Shown in pieces: positions 33,209 through 41,415 of a stretch of 41,688 nucleotides of DNA (the stretch's first letter is position 1; every line of letters starts with the position of its first letter). A program made the position numbers and the translations under genes. The notes beneath the pieces were generated by a model that was given only the letters and a program-made list of their open reading frames with translations, did not search any database and was not told where the DNA came from. Source of the stretch: an uncultured Verrucomicrobiota bacterium (GTDB lineage: Bacteria > Verrucomicrobiota > Verrucomicrobiia > Verrucomicrobiales > DEV007); NCBI GenBank assembly GCA_902589825.1, contig CACIUL010000028.1:1-41688 (forward strand), given 5' to 3'.

Positions 33209-33581
33209 CCAGCGGTCAAGTCGATGTCGCTCATGAAATGAGCAGAAAACCTAAACCTTGAATGCGCAGTCTCTGCACACGATTGCATTTTCATTGCTGA
33301 TCAAGGGACGCGCGAAATCAATTCGTCCCCACCGCATTGACCCTGACGGCGTCTATTGTTCCAAAAAATACTATTTTTAGATGAGGCAAAACCCCTTAAA
33401 ACAAAGCTTTCAATAACCCAACATTGGCAAACAACACCTTTAATCAAGCGATCACCTTCCCACTGAGACACTTATTTAATATTTTTGATGTTTTTTACCA
33501 CTAATTTATAAAAATCCTATCCGATTCATCACATTCGTTAGGCTATCTTGATTTTCCGGATTGTCGCCATTAACATTCAAA
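33209..33581. other. Divergent intergenic region between obg and the BamD-like gene
   Basis: These 373 bases contain no convincing gene. The right half is AT-rich. A near-palindrome AAAAATA-C-TATTTTT lies around 33366-33380. The candidate promoter for the plus-strand gene is listed separately. I see no clear promoter for obg, no tRNA and no long repeat. Confidence 0.6.
33485..33512 (+). promoter_or_regulatory. Candidate sigma-70 promoter of the BamD-like/lptE/rsmI run
   Basis: TTGATG (33485-33490) and TATAAA (33507-33512) are 16 bp apart, matching four and five of six consensus bases. Transcription would start about 60 nt before ATG 33582. It is the best promoter match in the obg to bamD-like gap. 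Confidence 0.4.
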
Positions 33582-34592
33582 ATGCTTTTGAGAGGTTCCC
33601 ATCGCCATTTTCATGCCGCGTTCGTCGCATCGGCACTAATATTTACTTCTTCTTCACAGTCAGGTCCACTACGTGACCTCTTCAAGAATAACCTTGAGAG
33701 CATTCCTGACTCCGAAATGCTGCTTAAGCAGGAAAAACAGTCAGCCCAGGAATTAAGCAGGGCCATGAATCATGAAACCCGTGGCGATCACCGCAAAGCA
33801 TTATCAATACATAAAGCCATCGTTAAGGATTATCCCCTCTCCTCAGCGGCATCAACCAGTCAGTTCAAGATAGGCGAACTCTACAAGATCACCGGCAAGA
33901 ACAATAAAGCTTTCGAGGCGTTGCAGCGATTCATCGAGAACTACACCGGGAGCCCCTTTTTCAGTAATGCCCTGCGCTATCAATATGAAATTGCAAGGGA
34001 AGGCCAAGGCGGCAACTCAACAAAAATGATACTGGGCATTATACCTCGCAAAACACAAACATCGGACCTTTTAAAGTGGCACGGAAAAATCATCAGCAAT
34101 GCCCCGCACTCTGAATATGCCCCACTTTCCCAGTTTGCCATTGCTCAAATCTACGAGTCCGAAGAAAAAACCGCGATGGCCATAGCGGCCTATCAGGCTC
34201 TTGTGGACAAATACCCCAAGCACCCGAAATCAGCAGAGGCTCAGTTCAAGATTGGGACAATCAGCAGAAGCGAGATCAATCGCGGCAGCCAAGACTTTGG
34301 AAATATCACCTCTGCAAGGGATGCAATGGAAGATGTTATCGTTGCATACAAGGACAGTGAGCGCGCGGATCAAGCACGTAAGGCGCTGGCGCAATTTGAT
34401 TTAATCGAAGCTGACAGGCTGTATAAGATTGGGCGCTTTTATGAAAAGCAGCAGCAATACCGAAGCGCCATTGTCTATTACGAGAAAGTTCTAAAGTTCA
34501 AATCTTCCAGCCACCTGGCTGATGCCAAGCAGAGGCACGAAAGCCTGCTAATAAGAATGGCACCGCCCAAAACTGATAACACGAGCTCATAA
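33582..34592 (+). CDS. BamD-like TPR protein, secreted, without lipobox
   Basis: From ATG 33582 the protein has 336 residues. A TTG at 33561 in the same frame is not needed. An N-terminal hydrophobic segment (AAFVASALIFTSSSQ) looks like a signal sequence, but there is no cysteine to form a lipobox. TPR-like repeats follow (ALSIHKAIVKDYPLSS, QFKIGELYKITGKN, FIENYTGSPF, AIAAYQALVDKYPKHP, AIVYYEKVLKFK). This matches the BamD/YfiO group, which helps the BAM complex fold outer-membrane proteins, but BamD is normally a lipoprotein. lptE follows 69 nt downstream, supporting an envelope role. Coordinator proteins such as CpoB are an alternative. Confidence 0.8.
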   Translation: MLLRGSHRHFHAAFVASALIFTSSSQSGPLRDLFKNNLESIPDSEMLLKQEKQSAQELSRAMNHETRGDHRKALSIHKAIVKDYPLSSAASTSQFKIGELYKITGKNNKAFEALQRFIENYTGSPFFSNALRYQYEIAREGQGGNSTKMILGIIPRKTQTSDLLKWHGKIISNAPHSEYAPLSQFAIAQIYESEEKTAMAIAAYQALVDKYPKHPKSAEAQFKIGTISRSEINRGSQDFGNITSARDAMEDVIVAYKDSERADQARKALAQFDLIEADRLYKIGRFYEKQQQYRSAIVYYEKVLKFKSSSHLADAKQRHESLLIRMAPPKTDNTSS

Positions 34593-34661
34593 CCACAAAG
34601 CGCCCTACCTCCAGAAAGAAGGCGGCGGTCTCCATACAAAAAAATCATCGCCAGAGAAACA

Positions 34662-35183
34662 ATGAAATCAACATCTCTTTGCACAGCCTTTAGCATAGTT
34701 GCCGTAATCCTCTTCAGCACCGGCTGTGTGGGCTATCGCTTTGGCTCAATCAAGCCTGCAAAGCTCGCTAATATCCACTCGATTGCTATTCCCACCTTCG
34801 ACAACAAAACCTTAAAACAGCGCAGTCAAGTGCTCGTGGCCAATGAAGTAATCAAGAAAATACAGCAGGATGGAAGCTATGAGGTTGCGTCCATTGAGTC
34901 TGCTGATGCCATACTTCGTGGTGTAATAACTGACGTTACCAGGCGTCAGTTGCGTTCCAGTCGCACGGACACGCTGCGCACACGGGAAATTCAGATTATC
35001 GTTGAATTAAGCTATACACTTGAAGAATCCGAAACGGGAAATGTTCTACTAAATGGAACCGTTAGCGGTCGTTCAGGAGCTTACCTTGATGCCAATTTCC
35101 AGCTTACCGAGCGGGAGGCTCTACAATTGGCTGCAAAAAAGGCAGCCGCCTCACTGGCTCTCCGGCTCGGTGAAGGTTATTAG
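34662..35183 (+). CDS. lptE: LPS assembly lipoprotein LptE
   Basis: The 173-residue protein has a lipoprotein signal peptide, with hydrophobic SIVAVILFSTGC and the lipidated Cys22. Mature features VGYRFG, IHSIAIPTFDNKTL, DADAILRG-like SADAILRGVITDV and YTLEESETG match LptE of the LptDE outer-membrane LPS translocon. In Bacteria LptE plugs and assembles LptD; lptD is not in the window. The gene sits between the BamD-like gene and rsmI, a plausible envelope cluster. The C-terminal helix (EREALQLAAKKAAASLA) is also typical. Other small outer-membrane lipoproteins are less likely because of the FDN and ILRG motifs. Confidence 0.87.
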   Translation: MKSTSLCTAFSIVAVILFSTGCVGYRFGSIKPAKLANIHSIAIPTFDNKTLKQRSQVLVANEVIKKIQQDGSYEVASIESADAILRGVITDVTRRQLRSSRTDTLRTREIQIIVELSYTLEESETGNVLLNGTVSGRSGAYLDANFQLTEREALQLAAKKAAASLALRLGEGY

Positions 35184-35203
35184 CCCCTTTACCGTGCAGG
35201 ACA

Positions 35204-35929
35204 ATGGAATCCCCACATGGCACTCTGTCTATTGTTTCCACCCCCATTGGTAATCTCGCTGACATCTCACAGCGCGCCATTCAATGCCTCAAGGAAGCCC
35301 ACCTTGTAGCCTGTGAAGACACACGGCACAGCGGCACGCTCTTTCGTGCCCATGACATCCAGACCCGCCGGCTAAGCCTACACCAACATAATGAAGCATC
35401 ACGCTGCATCCAATTGCTGGAGATGCTTTCAATCGGAAAAAACATTGCCTACATAAGCGATGCAGGCACTCCTCTGGTTTCCGATCCAGGTGCACGCCTT
35501 GTCCACCTTGCAGGCAAAAGAGGCATTGAGGTCGAGGTCATACCCGGCCCCTGTGCCGCCATCTCGGCACTGGCAGGTGCCGGCTTCCCTGCTGATCGCT
35601 TTTATTTTGGAGGATTCTTATCAACAAAAAAAACAGCACGAACAAGGGAGCTCCAGCATGCCCTTGACCTTGAAGTTACCAGTGTCCACTTTGAATCACC
35701 ACACAGAATCGAATCAACGTTACATCTTCTCTCATCTCTTAGCCCAGACCGCCAACTTGTCGTCGCCAGGGAACTGACGAAAAAATTCGAGGAATTCAGG
35801 AGAGGCTCTGCTCAAACGCTTGCTGAGAGCTTTCAACAAAAGCGCATCAAGGGTGAAATTGTCCTCGTCATCAGCGGTTCCCGCATTCCAAGCTGGATGA
35901 AAAGTCCCCATCCAGTTACCCCGGATTAA
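35204..35929 (+). CDS. rsmI: 16S rRNA (cytidine-1402-2'-O)-methyltransferase
   Basis: RsmI methylates the 2'-OH of C1402 in the decoding centre using SAM. The 241 residues carry the family signatures LSIVSTPIGNLADIS (8-22), CEDTRHSGTLF (37-47), YISDAGTPLVSDPG (83-96), EVIPGPCAAISAL and FESPHRIESTL, and the tetrapyrrole-methylase fold. Length is slightly below the E. coli enzyme of about 286. The missing part is C-terminal. ATG 35204 is 20 nt after the lptE stop, with a weak AGGA in front. It is likely cotranscribed with lptE and with the large gene that starts 36 nt after its stop. Confidence 0.96.
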   Translation: MESPHGTLSIVSTPIGNLADISQRAIQCLKEAHLVACEDTRHSGTLFRAHDIQTRRLSLHQHNEASRCIQLLEMLSIGKNIAYISDAGTPLVSDPGARLVHLAGKRGIEVEVIPGPCAAISALAGAGFPADRFYFGGFLSTKKTARTRELQHALDLEVTSVHFESPHRIESTLHLLSSLSPDRQLVVARELTKKFEEFRRGSAQTLAESFQQKRIKGEIVLVISGSRIPSWMKSPHPVTPD

Positions 35930-35965
35930 TCCATTTTCAACGTCACATTCCCTGAGATATGCCAT

Positions 35966-38900
35966 ATGAAACCCAAGACTAGGTTTATCAACTCCACCAC
36001 ACTTACCCTGGCGGTGTTAACGGCATCATTAATGCTCCTGCAGCCAGCCCCCCTACTTGGACAATCCTCATCCGGTATCGCCAGAAAGGCCATAGGAGAA
36101 ATTCTTTCGCCAGCCACAGGCAGCAAAGCGCTAGAACGAAGTTGCAAGAGAATTAGCGCAGCTCTGGCCTCATATGTGAAGGCCAACAAACCTGATGACT
36201 GGAATGACCAGGCGGTGGATCCTGCACTTAATGACATTTCCAAGCTCGAGGCAAAAATCGAACAGCTTGATAATGCCGAGAACATCGAGGCCTTTATGCG
36301 TCACACCCTTGAGTTCTTGCTCCGCTATCCCGAATCCAGCACCTTTCCACAACGCTTATGGAAATTGGCTGCGATCACCGAACTCACTGAGCGGGTTAAA
36401 ACATCGCGAATACTAACGAGACCCTTTCTGCCGGCCCTGCTTAACGCATGCGCCATGCTGCCTCCAGATAATCCATTCAACCTGGAGGGGAAGTTCCTGG
36501 CTGCACGACACTATCGGCAAACAGGTCAACCCGAGAAGGAGGAGAACCTGCTGCGTGATCTGCTCAAGCGCCCGAGACTGACCCGTGAAGCAAAGTATAC
36601 AGTGAAGAAGCTGCTTGGCAGCGCACTGGAATCACAAGAAAGGTTCGCCGAGGCAATTAAGTTATACGTTGATGCCGGCAGGGAACTAAAAGGCTTTCCG
36701 CAGTCAATCGACATGGTGATTCGCGGAGCATTGCTGCAACTGGAAAGCGGTAACAAGAACCAGGCACTTGAGTTAATTCAGGGACTGAATACACCGCCCG
36801 GGGAATTAATAAAGCTAACGGCCGCACCGAAAATCCATGAATGCCTCATCAGGCTTTCAAGCGAAGAATCTTCACTGATTGATTACTGGAAACACTCCGA
36901 CCGCTGGTGGAAGAAATGGGTAATGTTACGTGACAAACTCGGACATGAGCGCCCTGCCGACGAGAAACGCTTACCGGACTTGGGCCAAGTCAGTAATATC
37001 GAGCAAACCATTGCGACAGCCGTAGCTTCACGGGATGACGAGAAGTTCCACGACACCCTTGACCTCCTTATGCACGCCCTTCGTTGGTGCCCGTGTATAA
37101 TTGATCAGGCTGGGCCTGCTCTCTGCTTCTTTGCAACTCGAATCCACCCCGATCAGCAGCGCAGCATCAGTGAGTTAACAATCGAGATCTGTCGGAACCT
37201 GGGGCCGGAAGGAAGCCCCGAGAAGAGATCAGCTGTTCTCTACCAGACAATCTGTTACTCGGACACGGAAAATCATTCCGCTGCCGTTGAACTGATTGAG
37301 GAATTTCGTGAAACCGACACCGCCAATGATGCCCTCAGCGAGACAATGCATAGGCTCTGGGCACATCTTGCCATTGCTGGCCATACCGCAATCGATGGAC
37401 CAAGGAAGGCCCTTGAAGAGATCCTCTATGACGGGGACCAAACTTTCAACCGAGCTCAAACCGTTCTCTATCTTGCCCGCATATATCGCTCTCTTAAGCT
37501 TGAAGAAAAAGAAAAGTCCCTTCTGAAGAAAGAACTAACCCATGCTGAAATCCGTGATAACACTGCCGTAGTGAACATCCTTCAGAGCCGTTACAGCGAG
37601 CTCACTGAAGATAAAATTGCAAACTCCAGGCTCTCTCAAGCCGCGGCGGAATGGATAACTCAATGTGCACCGGATTGGCTCCAGTTCACCCTCCCTGAGG
37701 GATTAAACGATCCCAGGGTCAAGGATACCGGACTTTTAAATGCACTGAACACCCCTCAGCAATCTTCAATCACTCCTGATGAATCCGTTAAACTGCAACT
37801 GTTGGCTGCAGCCAGTGAGGATATACAGCTAAGCATTAGCACTAGGGCGTTTTATGCAGCATTCGCCTCCCTTTACAGCAGCAGTCCGACGCATTCCACT
37901 GCCAGAAAAATGCTGCGCTCCGTGCTACGTGACGACCGTTTTCCAAAGCAATTACAGGAGATTGTGCTGGCATATGCTATGGACGAAGCCCTTTCCCGTC
38001 AACGCAAACGGGAAATAACCAGTGCCATTACGCACCCAATTTTCAACAACGGAAGCGACAACCTAAGGGAAACAGGAAAGTCATACGCAATTTTTGCTAA
38101 CAGCGACCTTCTCACCCGGGATGGACTTCGCCAGAGCTATAAACTATTCACAGCCAAGTCAATTAACCAGTCCAGGCTCAATGTGATTACGGCAGTATTT
38201 GAAAAGCTCCTCAACATCGGGGAATTAGACGAAGCCGCAAAGCTGCTCGACTCAATGCCATCATGGACAATGGATCCCAAGGTGGGCGTTAATAGGAAAG
38301 CGCTTAAAGGGGCATTCAGCAGTAGCCTGGATCGTGCAACACGAAATATTGCCTTCGCGCGCAGCATGCATGGTTATATCAAGGACTCCTTCCCCCTATC
38401 AGACACCTCCAGCATCACAACACCCTCCGACTACAGGAAGGAGATCGACCTTAAACGACTCCCTGAGAAAGAGGGATTCAACCTGCTCCTAGATCGGGCA
38501 AGATCCGGGAACACACTGGAAAAAGACCCTCAATTCTGGATGGACCTTGCCGAGTTGATGCCCCGGGGGGGCAAGCAGGTTGAATTTTCATTTTTCCTTG
38601 TTGAAAACCTTCTGAAAAGCTCCGTCGGAGACCTTGAGAAGTCATATGCCCTCTTCGCGGCACCCTCCATTATAGACACCGATAACCCAATGTTACTGAG
38701 CCGTCTTTTGGACATCTTCAAAAAACATCAGGACAAAGCAAGCCAGCCAAACAGTTATGCAGCCATACAAATTGTTGTAGCGCAATCAAGGGACCTTAGG
38801 CAGGGCAACCCGATCAATCTGGATAACGCATGGAACAATCTGGATCACCCTGCGCTGCAAAGAATCCTGAATTCAAGCAAGATCAGCCAATTCATGGCCC

Positions 38901-39457
38901 GGAGAACAAATGACGAACTTCTTAAGCAACTGAGGTCAATGCCGGACAAGGAGCTCTTCTCCCCCTCACTTATCGATGTGACCTGGCCGGCATTAATATT
39001 AAGCGGCATGCGTGAAAAAGCCGACCAAGCGGGTGCCGCGGTAAGGACCTTGACCCCCTCGCTTATTTCCGGGGCAGCAAGGAATCTCGACTTTTACTCC
39101 ATCCGACTTGTTTATGCAGCCGCCAAGAGGCTGAATTCCCCGGACCTAATCCCGGAAAACTGGCTGGATTGCCTTGACCGACAAATCCGAAGCGAGCGTG
39201 ATAGATACAGTTTGAGAATTATTGATGCAGAATTCCGAGAGGACTGGAAAGAGGTCCTTAAGTGGTCAACAAAAGCGGTCACTGAGTATCCAACATATTA
39301 CAACTACTATAGGCCCCACGGCATCGCCCTCCATAAAACAGGACAAGCCCAAAAAGCAATCCATTCACTGGAAGTGTACACGAAATACAGTCACGATGAG
39401 ATTCACTGGCAGGATGCAGTTGATCTTCTCAATAAGCTGAAGTCCTCTCTGGACTGA
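35966..39457 (+). CDS. Large secreted helical-repeat (TPR-like) protein of unknown function
   Basis: This 1,163-residue protein has a clear signal peptide (TLTLAVLTASLMLLQPAPLLG, described here in short; cleavage near residue 33). The rest is almost wholly alpha-helical, with TPR-like repeats near 172-240 (EGKFLAARHYRQTGQPEKEE, LGSALESQERFAEAIKLY) and at the C-terminus near 1110-1160 (HGIALHKTGQAQKAIHSL). No catalytic domain, lipobox or membrane anchor is visible, so it is probably periplasmic. I do not recognise a family. It lies directly downstream of the envelope genes bamD-like, lptE and rsmI and 23 nt upstream of a membrane-anchored hydrolase. A scaffold or envelope-assembly role is only inference. 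Confidence 0.85.
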   Translation: MKPKTRFINSTTLTLAVLTASLMLLQPAPLLGQSSSGIARKAIGEILSPATGSKALERSCKRISAALASYVKANKPDDWNDQAVDPALNDISKLEAKIEQLDNAENIEAFMRHTLEFLLRYPESSTFPQRLWKLAAITELTERVKTSRILTRPFLPALLNACAMLPPDNPFNLEGKFLAARHYRQTGQPEKEENLLRDLLKRPRLTREAKYTVKKLLGSALESQERFAEAIKLYVDAGRELKGFPQSIDMVIRGALLQLESGNKNQALELIQGLNTPPGELIKLTAAPKIHECLIRLSSEESSLIDYWKHSDRWWKKWVMLRDKLGHERPADEKRLPDLGQVSNIEQTIATAVASRDDEKFHDTLDLLMHALRWCPCIIDQAGPALCFFATRIHPDQQRSISELTIEICRNLGPEGSPEKRSAVLYQTICYSDTENHSAAVELIEEFRETDTANDALSETMHRLWAHLAIAGHTAIDGPRKALEEILYDGDQTFNRAQTVLYLARIYRSLKLEEKEKSLLKKELTHAEIRDNTAVVNILQSRYSELTEDKIANSRLSQAAAEWITQCAPDWLQFTLPEGLNDPRVKDTGLLNALNTPQQSSITPDESVKLQLLAAASEDIQLSISTRAFYAAFASLYSSSPTHSTARKMLRSVLRDDRFPKQLQEIVLAYAMDEALSRQRKREITSAITHPIFNNGSDNLRETGKSYAIFANSDLLTRDGLRQSYKLFTAKSINQSRLNVITAVFEKLLNIGELDEAAKLLDSMPSWTMDPKVGVNRKALKGAFSSSLDRATRNIAFARSMHGYIKDSFPLSDTSSITTPSDYRKEIDLKRLPEKEGFNLLLDRARSGNTLEKDPQFWMDLAELMPRGGKQVEFSFFLVENLLKSSVGDLEKSYALFAAPSIIDTDNPMLLSRLLDIFKKHQDKASQPNSYAAIQIVVAQSRDLRQGNPINLDNAWNNLDHPALQRILNSSKISQFMARRTNDELLKQLRSMPDKELFSPSLIDVTWPALILSGMREKADQAGAAVRTLTPSLISGAARNLDFYSIRLVYAAAKRLNSPDLIPENWLDCLDRQIRSERDRYSLRIIDAEFREDWKEVLKWSTKAVTEYPTYYNYYRPHGIALHKTGQAQKAIHSLEVYTKYSHDEIHWQDAVDLLNKLKSSLD

Positions 39458-39480
39458 GATTCCTAGAGCAAGTAACCGAC

Positions 39481-40287
39481 ATGGCTGCGCCAATCAAGAA
39501 TCAATCTGGTCGGCGACGCTTCATTACCAGCTTGTTTCGGATCCTTATCTTTTCCTATGGGTGTATCGCCGCCATGGCTTATTTCTTTTCCGATAACCTC
39601 ATTTTTCCTTACAAAGAATGCAGTTACTCCCCATCACTCCCGGGAATAATTCTACTTGAAGCCGATGATCAAACTTCGGTTGCTGCCCGACACTGGAAAA
39701 AAAATGGCTCCAACACCCTCGTGATCCTTTTTCATGGGAATTTTGAAGATCTCGGTCAACTCGATCATATCGCCAAAAGCATTATGAACCTCGGCTTTTC
39801 GGTCTTGTCCATGGATTACCGCGGATACGGGCTCTCTGAGGGAATGCCGAATGAGAAAAACTGCTATTCCGATGCCAGGCTACTTCTCCAGCAGGCACAT
39901 AACATGGGTTACAGAGACAATGAAATCATTCTGTGGGGGCGCTCTCTGGGAAGTGGCCCGGCAACACAACTTGCTACTGAAATAAACGCCCGCGCCCTTG
40001 TCCTCGAAAGTCCATTTGTAACGGCATTCCGCACTTTAACCCAAATTCCGGTGCTGCCCTTCGACAAGTTCAACAACTTATCCAAAATACATAAAGTCAC
40101 CTCACCCTTGTTAATTTTTCACGGAAAACGTGACAGCATTATTCCCGCGTGGCACAGCTCACGGCTCATTGAAAAACACTCAGGAAAGAACACCCTTTGC
40201 CTTGTTGCAAATGCTGGCCACAACGACTTGTGGACCAAAGACCTGAGCCATGTATTCAGTCAACTCACACTCATTCTCGGCCGCTAG
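39481..40287 (+). CDS. Membrane-anchored alpha/beta hydrolase (Bem46/ABHD13-like)
   Basis: The 268-residue protein has an N-terminal transmembrane helix (about 20-36) after a basic stretch (SGRRRFITSLFR), then an alpha/beta hydrolase fold facing the periplasm. The catalytic triad is visible: Ser155 in LWGRSLGSGP, Asp218 in HGKRDSIIP, His247 in NAGHNDL. The oxyanion segment is LFHGNFED (83-90), and MDYRGYGLSEG matches Bem46/ABHD13-type hydrolases. The family includes lipases and esterases with unknown substrates. Its TAG stop shares the CTAG palindrome at 40284-40287 with the stop of convergent hldD. Confidence 0.9.
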   Translation: MAAPIKNQSGRRRFITSLFRILIFSYGCIAAMAYFFSDNLIFPYKECSYSPSLPGIILLEADDQTSVAARHWKKNGSNTLVILFHGNFEDLGQLDHIAKSIMNLGFSVLSMDYRGYGLSEGMPNEKNCYSDARLLLQQAHNMGYRDNEIILWGRSLGSGPATQLATEINARALVLESPFVTAFRTLTQIPVLPFDKFNNLSKIHKVTSPLLIFHGKRDSIIPAWHSSRLIEKHSGKNTLCLVANAGHNDLWTKDLSHVFSQLTLILGR

Positions 40288-41288
40288 CACTCATCACCTA
40301 GTCGCTTACCTCCTGCAAGATACACCTTCACGTAATCGGCAACAGACTCAGCAAGCGGCTGAACCTGCGCCTTGTAGCCCTGTTCCCGAAGCCGCGAAAT
40401 ATCAGCACATGTATGATATTGATATTTCTCCCGAAGTCCTTCAGGCATATCAACGAAATCAATGTTTGGCTCTCTGGAAAGTGCAGCAAAAATAGCATTC
40501 ACCAAATCAATCCAGGTGTTGGCAACACCTGAACCAATGTTGAACAAGCCCCCGGCAAGAGGCTGGTCGGCAAGATGCAGGGTCATTTCAACTGCATCCT
40601 TAACATAAAGGAAATCCCTCTCCTGCCGCCCGTCAGCATATCCGTCATGATAGCTTTTGAAGAGATTTACGCGACCGTTGTCAACAATTTGATGAAAAGC
40701 CTTGTTCACCACACTTCGCATATCACCCTTGTGATCCTCATTCGGCCCGAACACATTGAAATACTTGAGACCGATAATACTTTTTGAAAAGCCGTTACGC
40801 TGTGCATAGCAGTCAAAAAGCTGCTTGGAGTAAGCATACATGTTCAACGGCCTGTAAACAGAAAGATCTTCCTGCCTGTCATCCATTCCCGCACTTCCAT
40901 CACCGTATGTGGCAGCAGAAGAAGCATACAAAAACCTGCTATGGTTACTCAACGACCACCTTGCCAGTTCTTTTGTATACTCGAAGTTATTGGCAACAAG
41001 GTAATCAGCATCTGATTCAGTAGTGTCAGAACATGCGCCAAGATGAAACACATTACTGATGTCACCCAGAAAATCGGACTTCTGGGAAATCCCCCGCATC
41101 AGGTCATCTGCATCAATATAGTCAGCAAACTTGAGAGGAACAAGGTTGGCCCACCTTTCATCGTCACAGAGCCTGTCACAAACAATGAGGTTGTCATGCC
41201 CTCTTTTGTTCAGCGCCCAGACAATTGCACTCCCAATGAACCCGGCACCCCCTGTGACCAGTATATTTCCTTTAGCAGCAAGTGACAT
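40284..41288 (-). CDS. hldD: ADP-L-glycero-D-manno-heptose-6-epimerase
   Basis: HldD (RfaD) makes ADP-L-glycero-D-manno-heptose, the heptose donor for the LPS inner core, by epimerising C6. The 334-residue protein is a short-chain dehydrogenase-fold epimerase. It has GGAGFIGS (13-20), SSAATYGDG (123-131), the catalytic Tyr151/Lys155 pair in YAYSK, Lys175 in GLKYFNVFGP, and the family segment RQERDFLYVKDAV. This is more specific than a generic sugar epimerase, because GACSDTTE and GPNEDHKGDMRSV are HldD hallmarks. hldE and waa genes are not in the window. A divergent gene starts 127 nt away; overlapping inverted repeats lie between. Confidence 0.95.
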   Translation of the reverse strand: MSLAAKGNILVTGGAGFIGSAIVWALNKRGHDNLIVCDRLCDDERWANLVPLKFADYIDADDLMRGISQKSDFLGDISNVFHLGACSDTTESDADYLVANNFEYTKELARWSLSNHSRFLYASSAATYGDGSAGMDDRQEDLSVYRPLNMYAYSKQLFDCYAQRNGFSKSIIGLKYFNVFGPNEDHKGDMRSVVNKAFHQIVDNGRVNLFKSYHDGYADGRQERDFLYVKDAVEMTLHLADQPLAGGLFNIGSGVANTWIDLVNAIFAALSREPNIDFVDMPEGLREKYQYHTCADISRLREQGYKAQVQPLAESVADYVKVYLAGGKRLGDEC

Positions 41289-41341
41289 ATGATGGAAGGT
41301 TAGTCGCCCGCAGCAAGCCTGACGTCAAGTCTACAGCGCAA

Positions 41342-41391
41342 AACAATGCATGAAATGGCATTGTTGACAATTCATGCAAGCTCTCAAAAAT
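41342..41391 (+). promoter_or_regulatory. Two overlapping inverted repeats and a candidate promoter before the last gene
   Basis: AACAATGC (41342-41349) pairs with GCATTGTT (41358-41365) around an 8-nt loop. TGCATGAA (41347-41354) pairs with TTCATGCA (41371-41378) around a 16-nt loop. The two hairpins share bases 41347-41349 and cannot form together in one strand. A perfect -35 TTGACA (41364-41369) lies between or within them, with a possible -10 AAAAAT at 41386-41391 (16 bp spacing, four of six matches). The layout suits an operator or leader switch for the gene at 41416, and may also serve hldD on the other strand. Confidence 0.4.
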
Positions 41392-41415
41392 TGGAACCTG
41401 TACTTAAATAACAAG

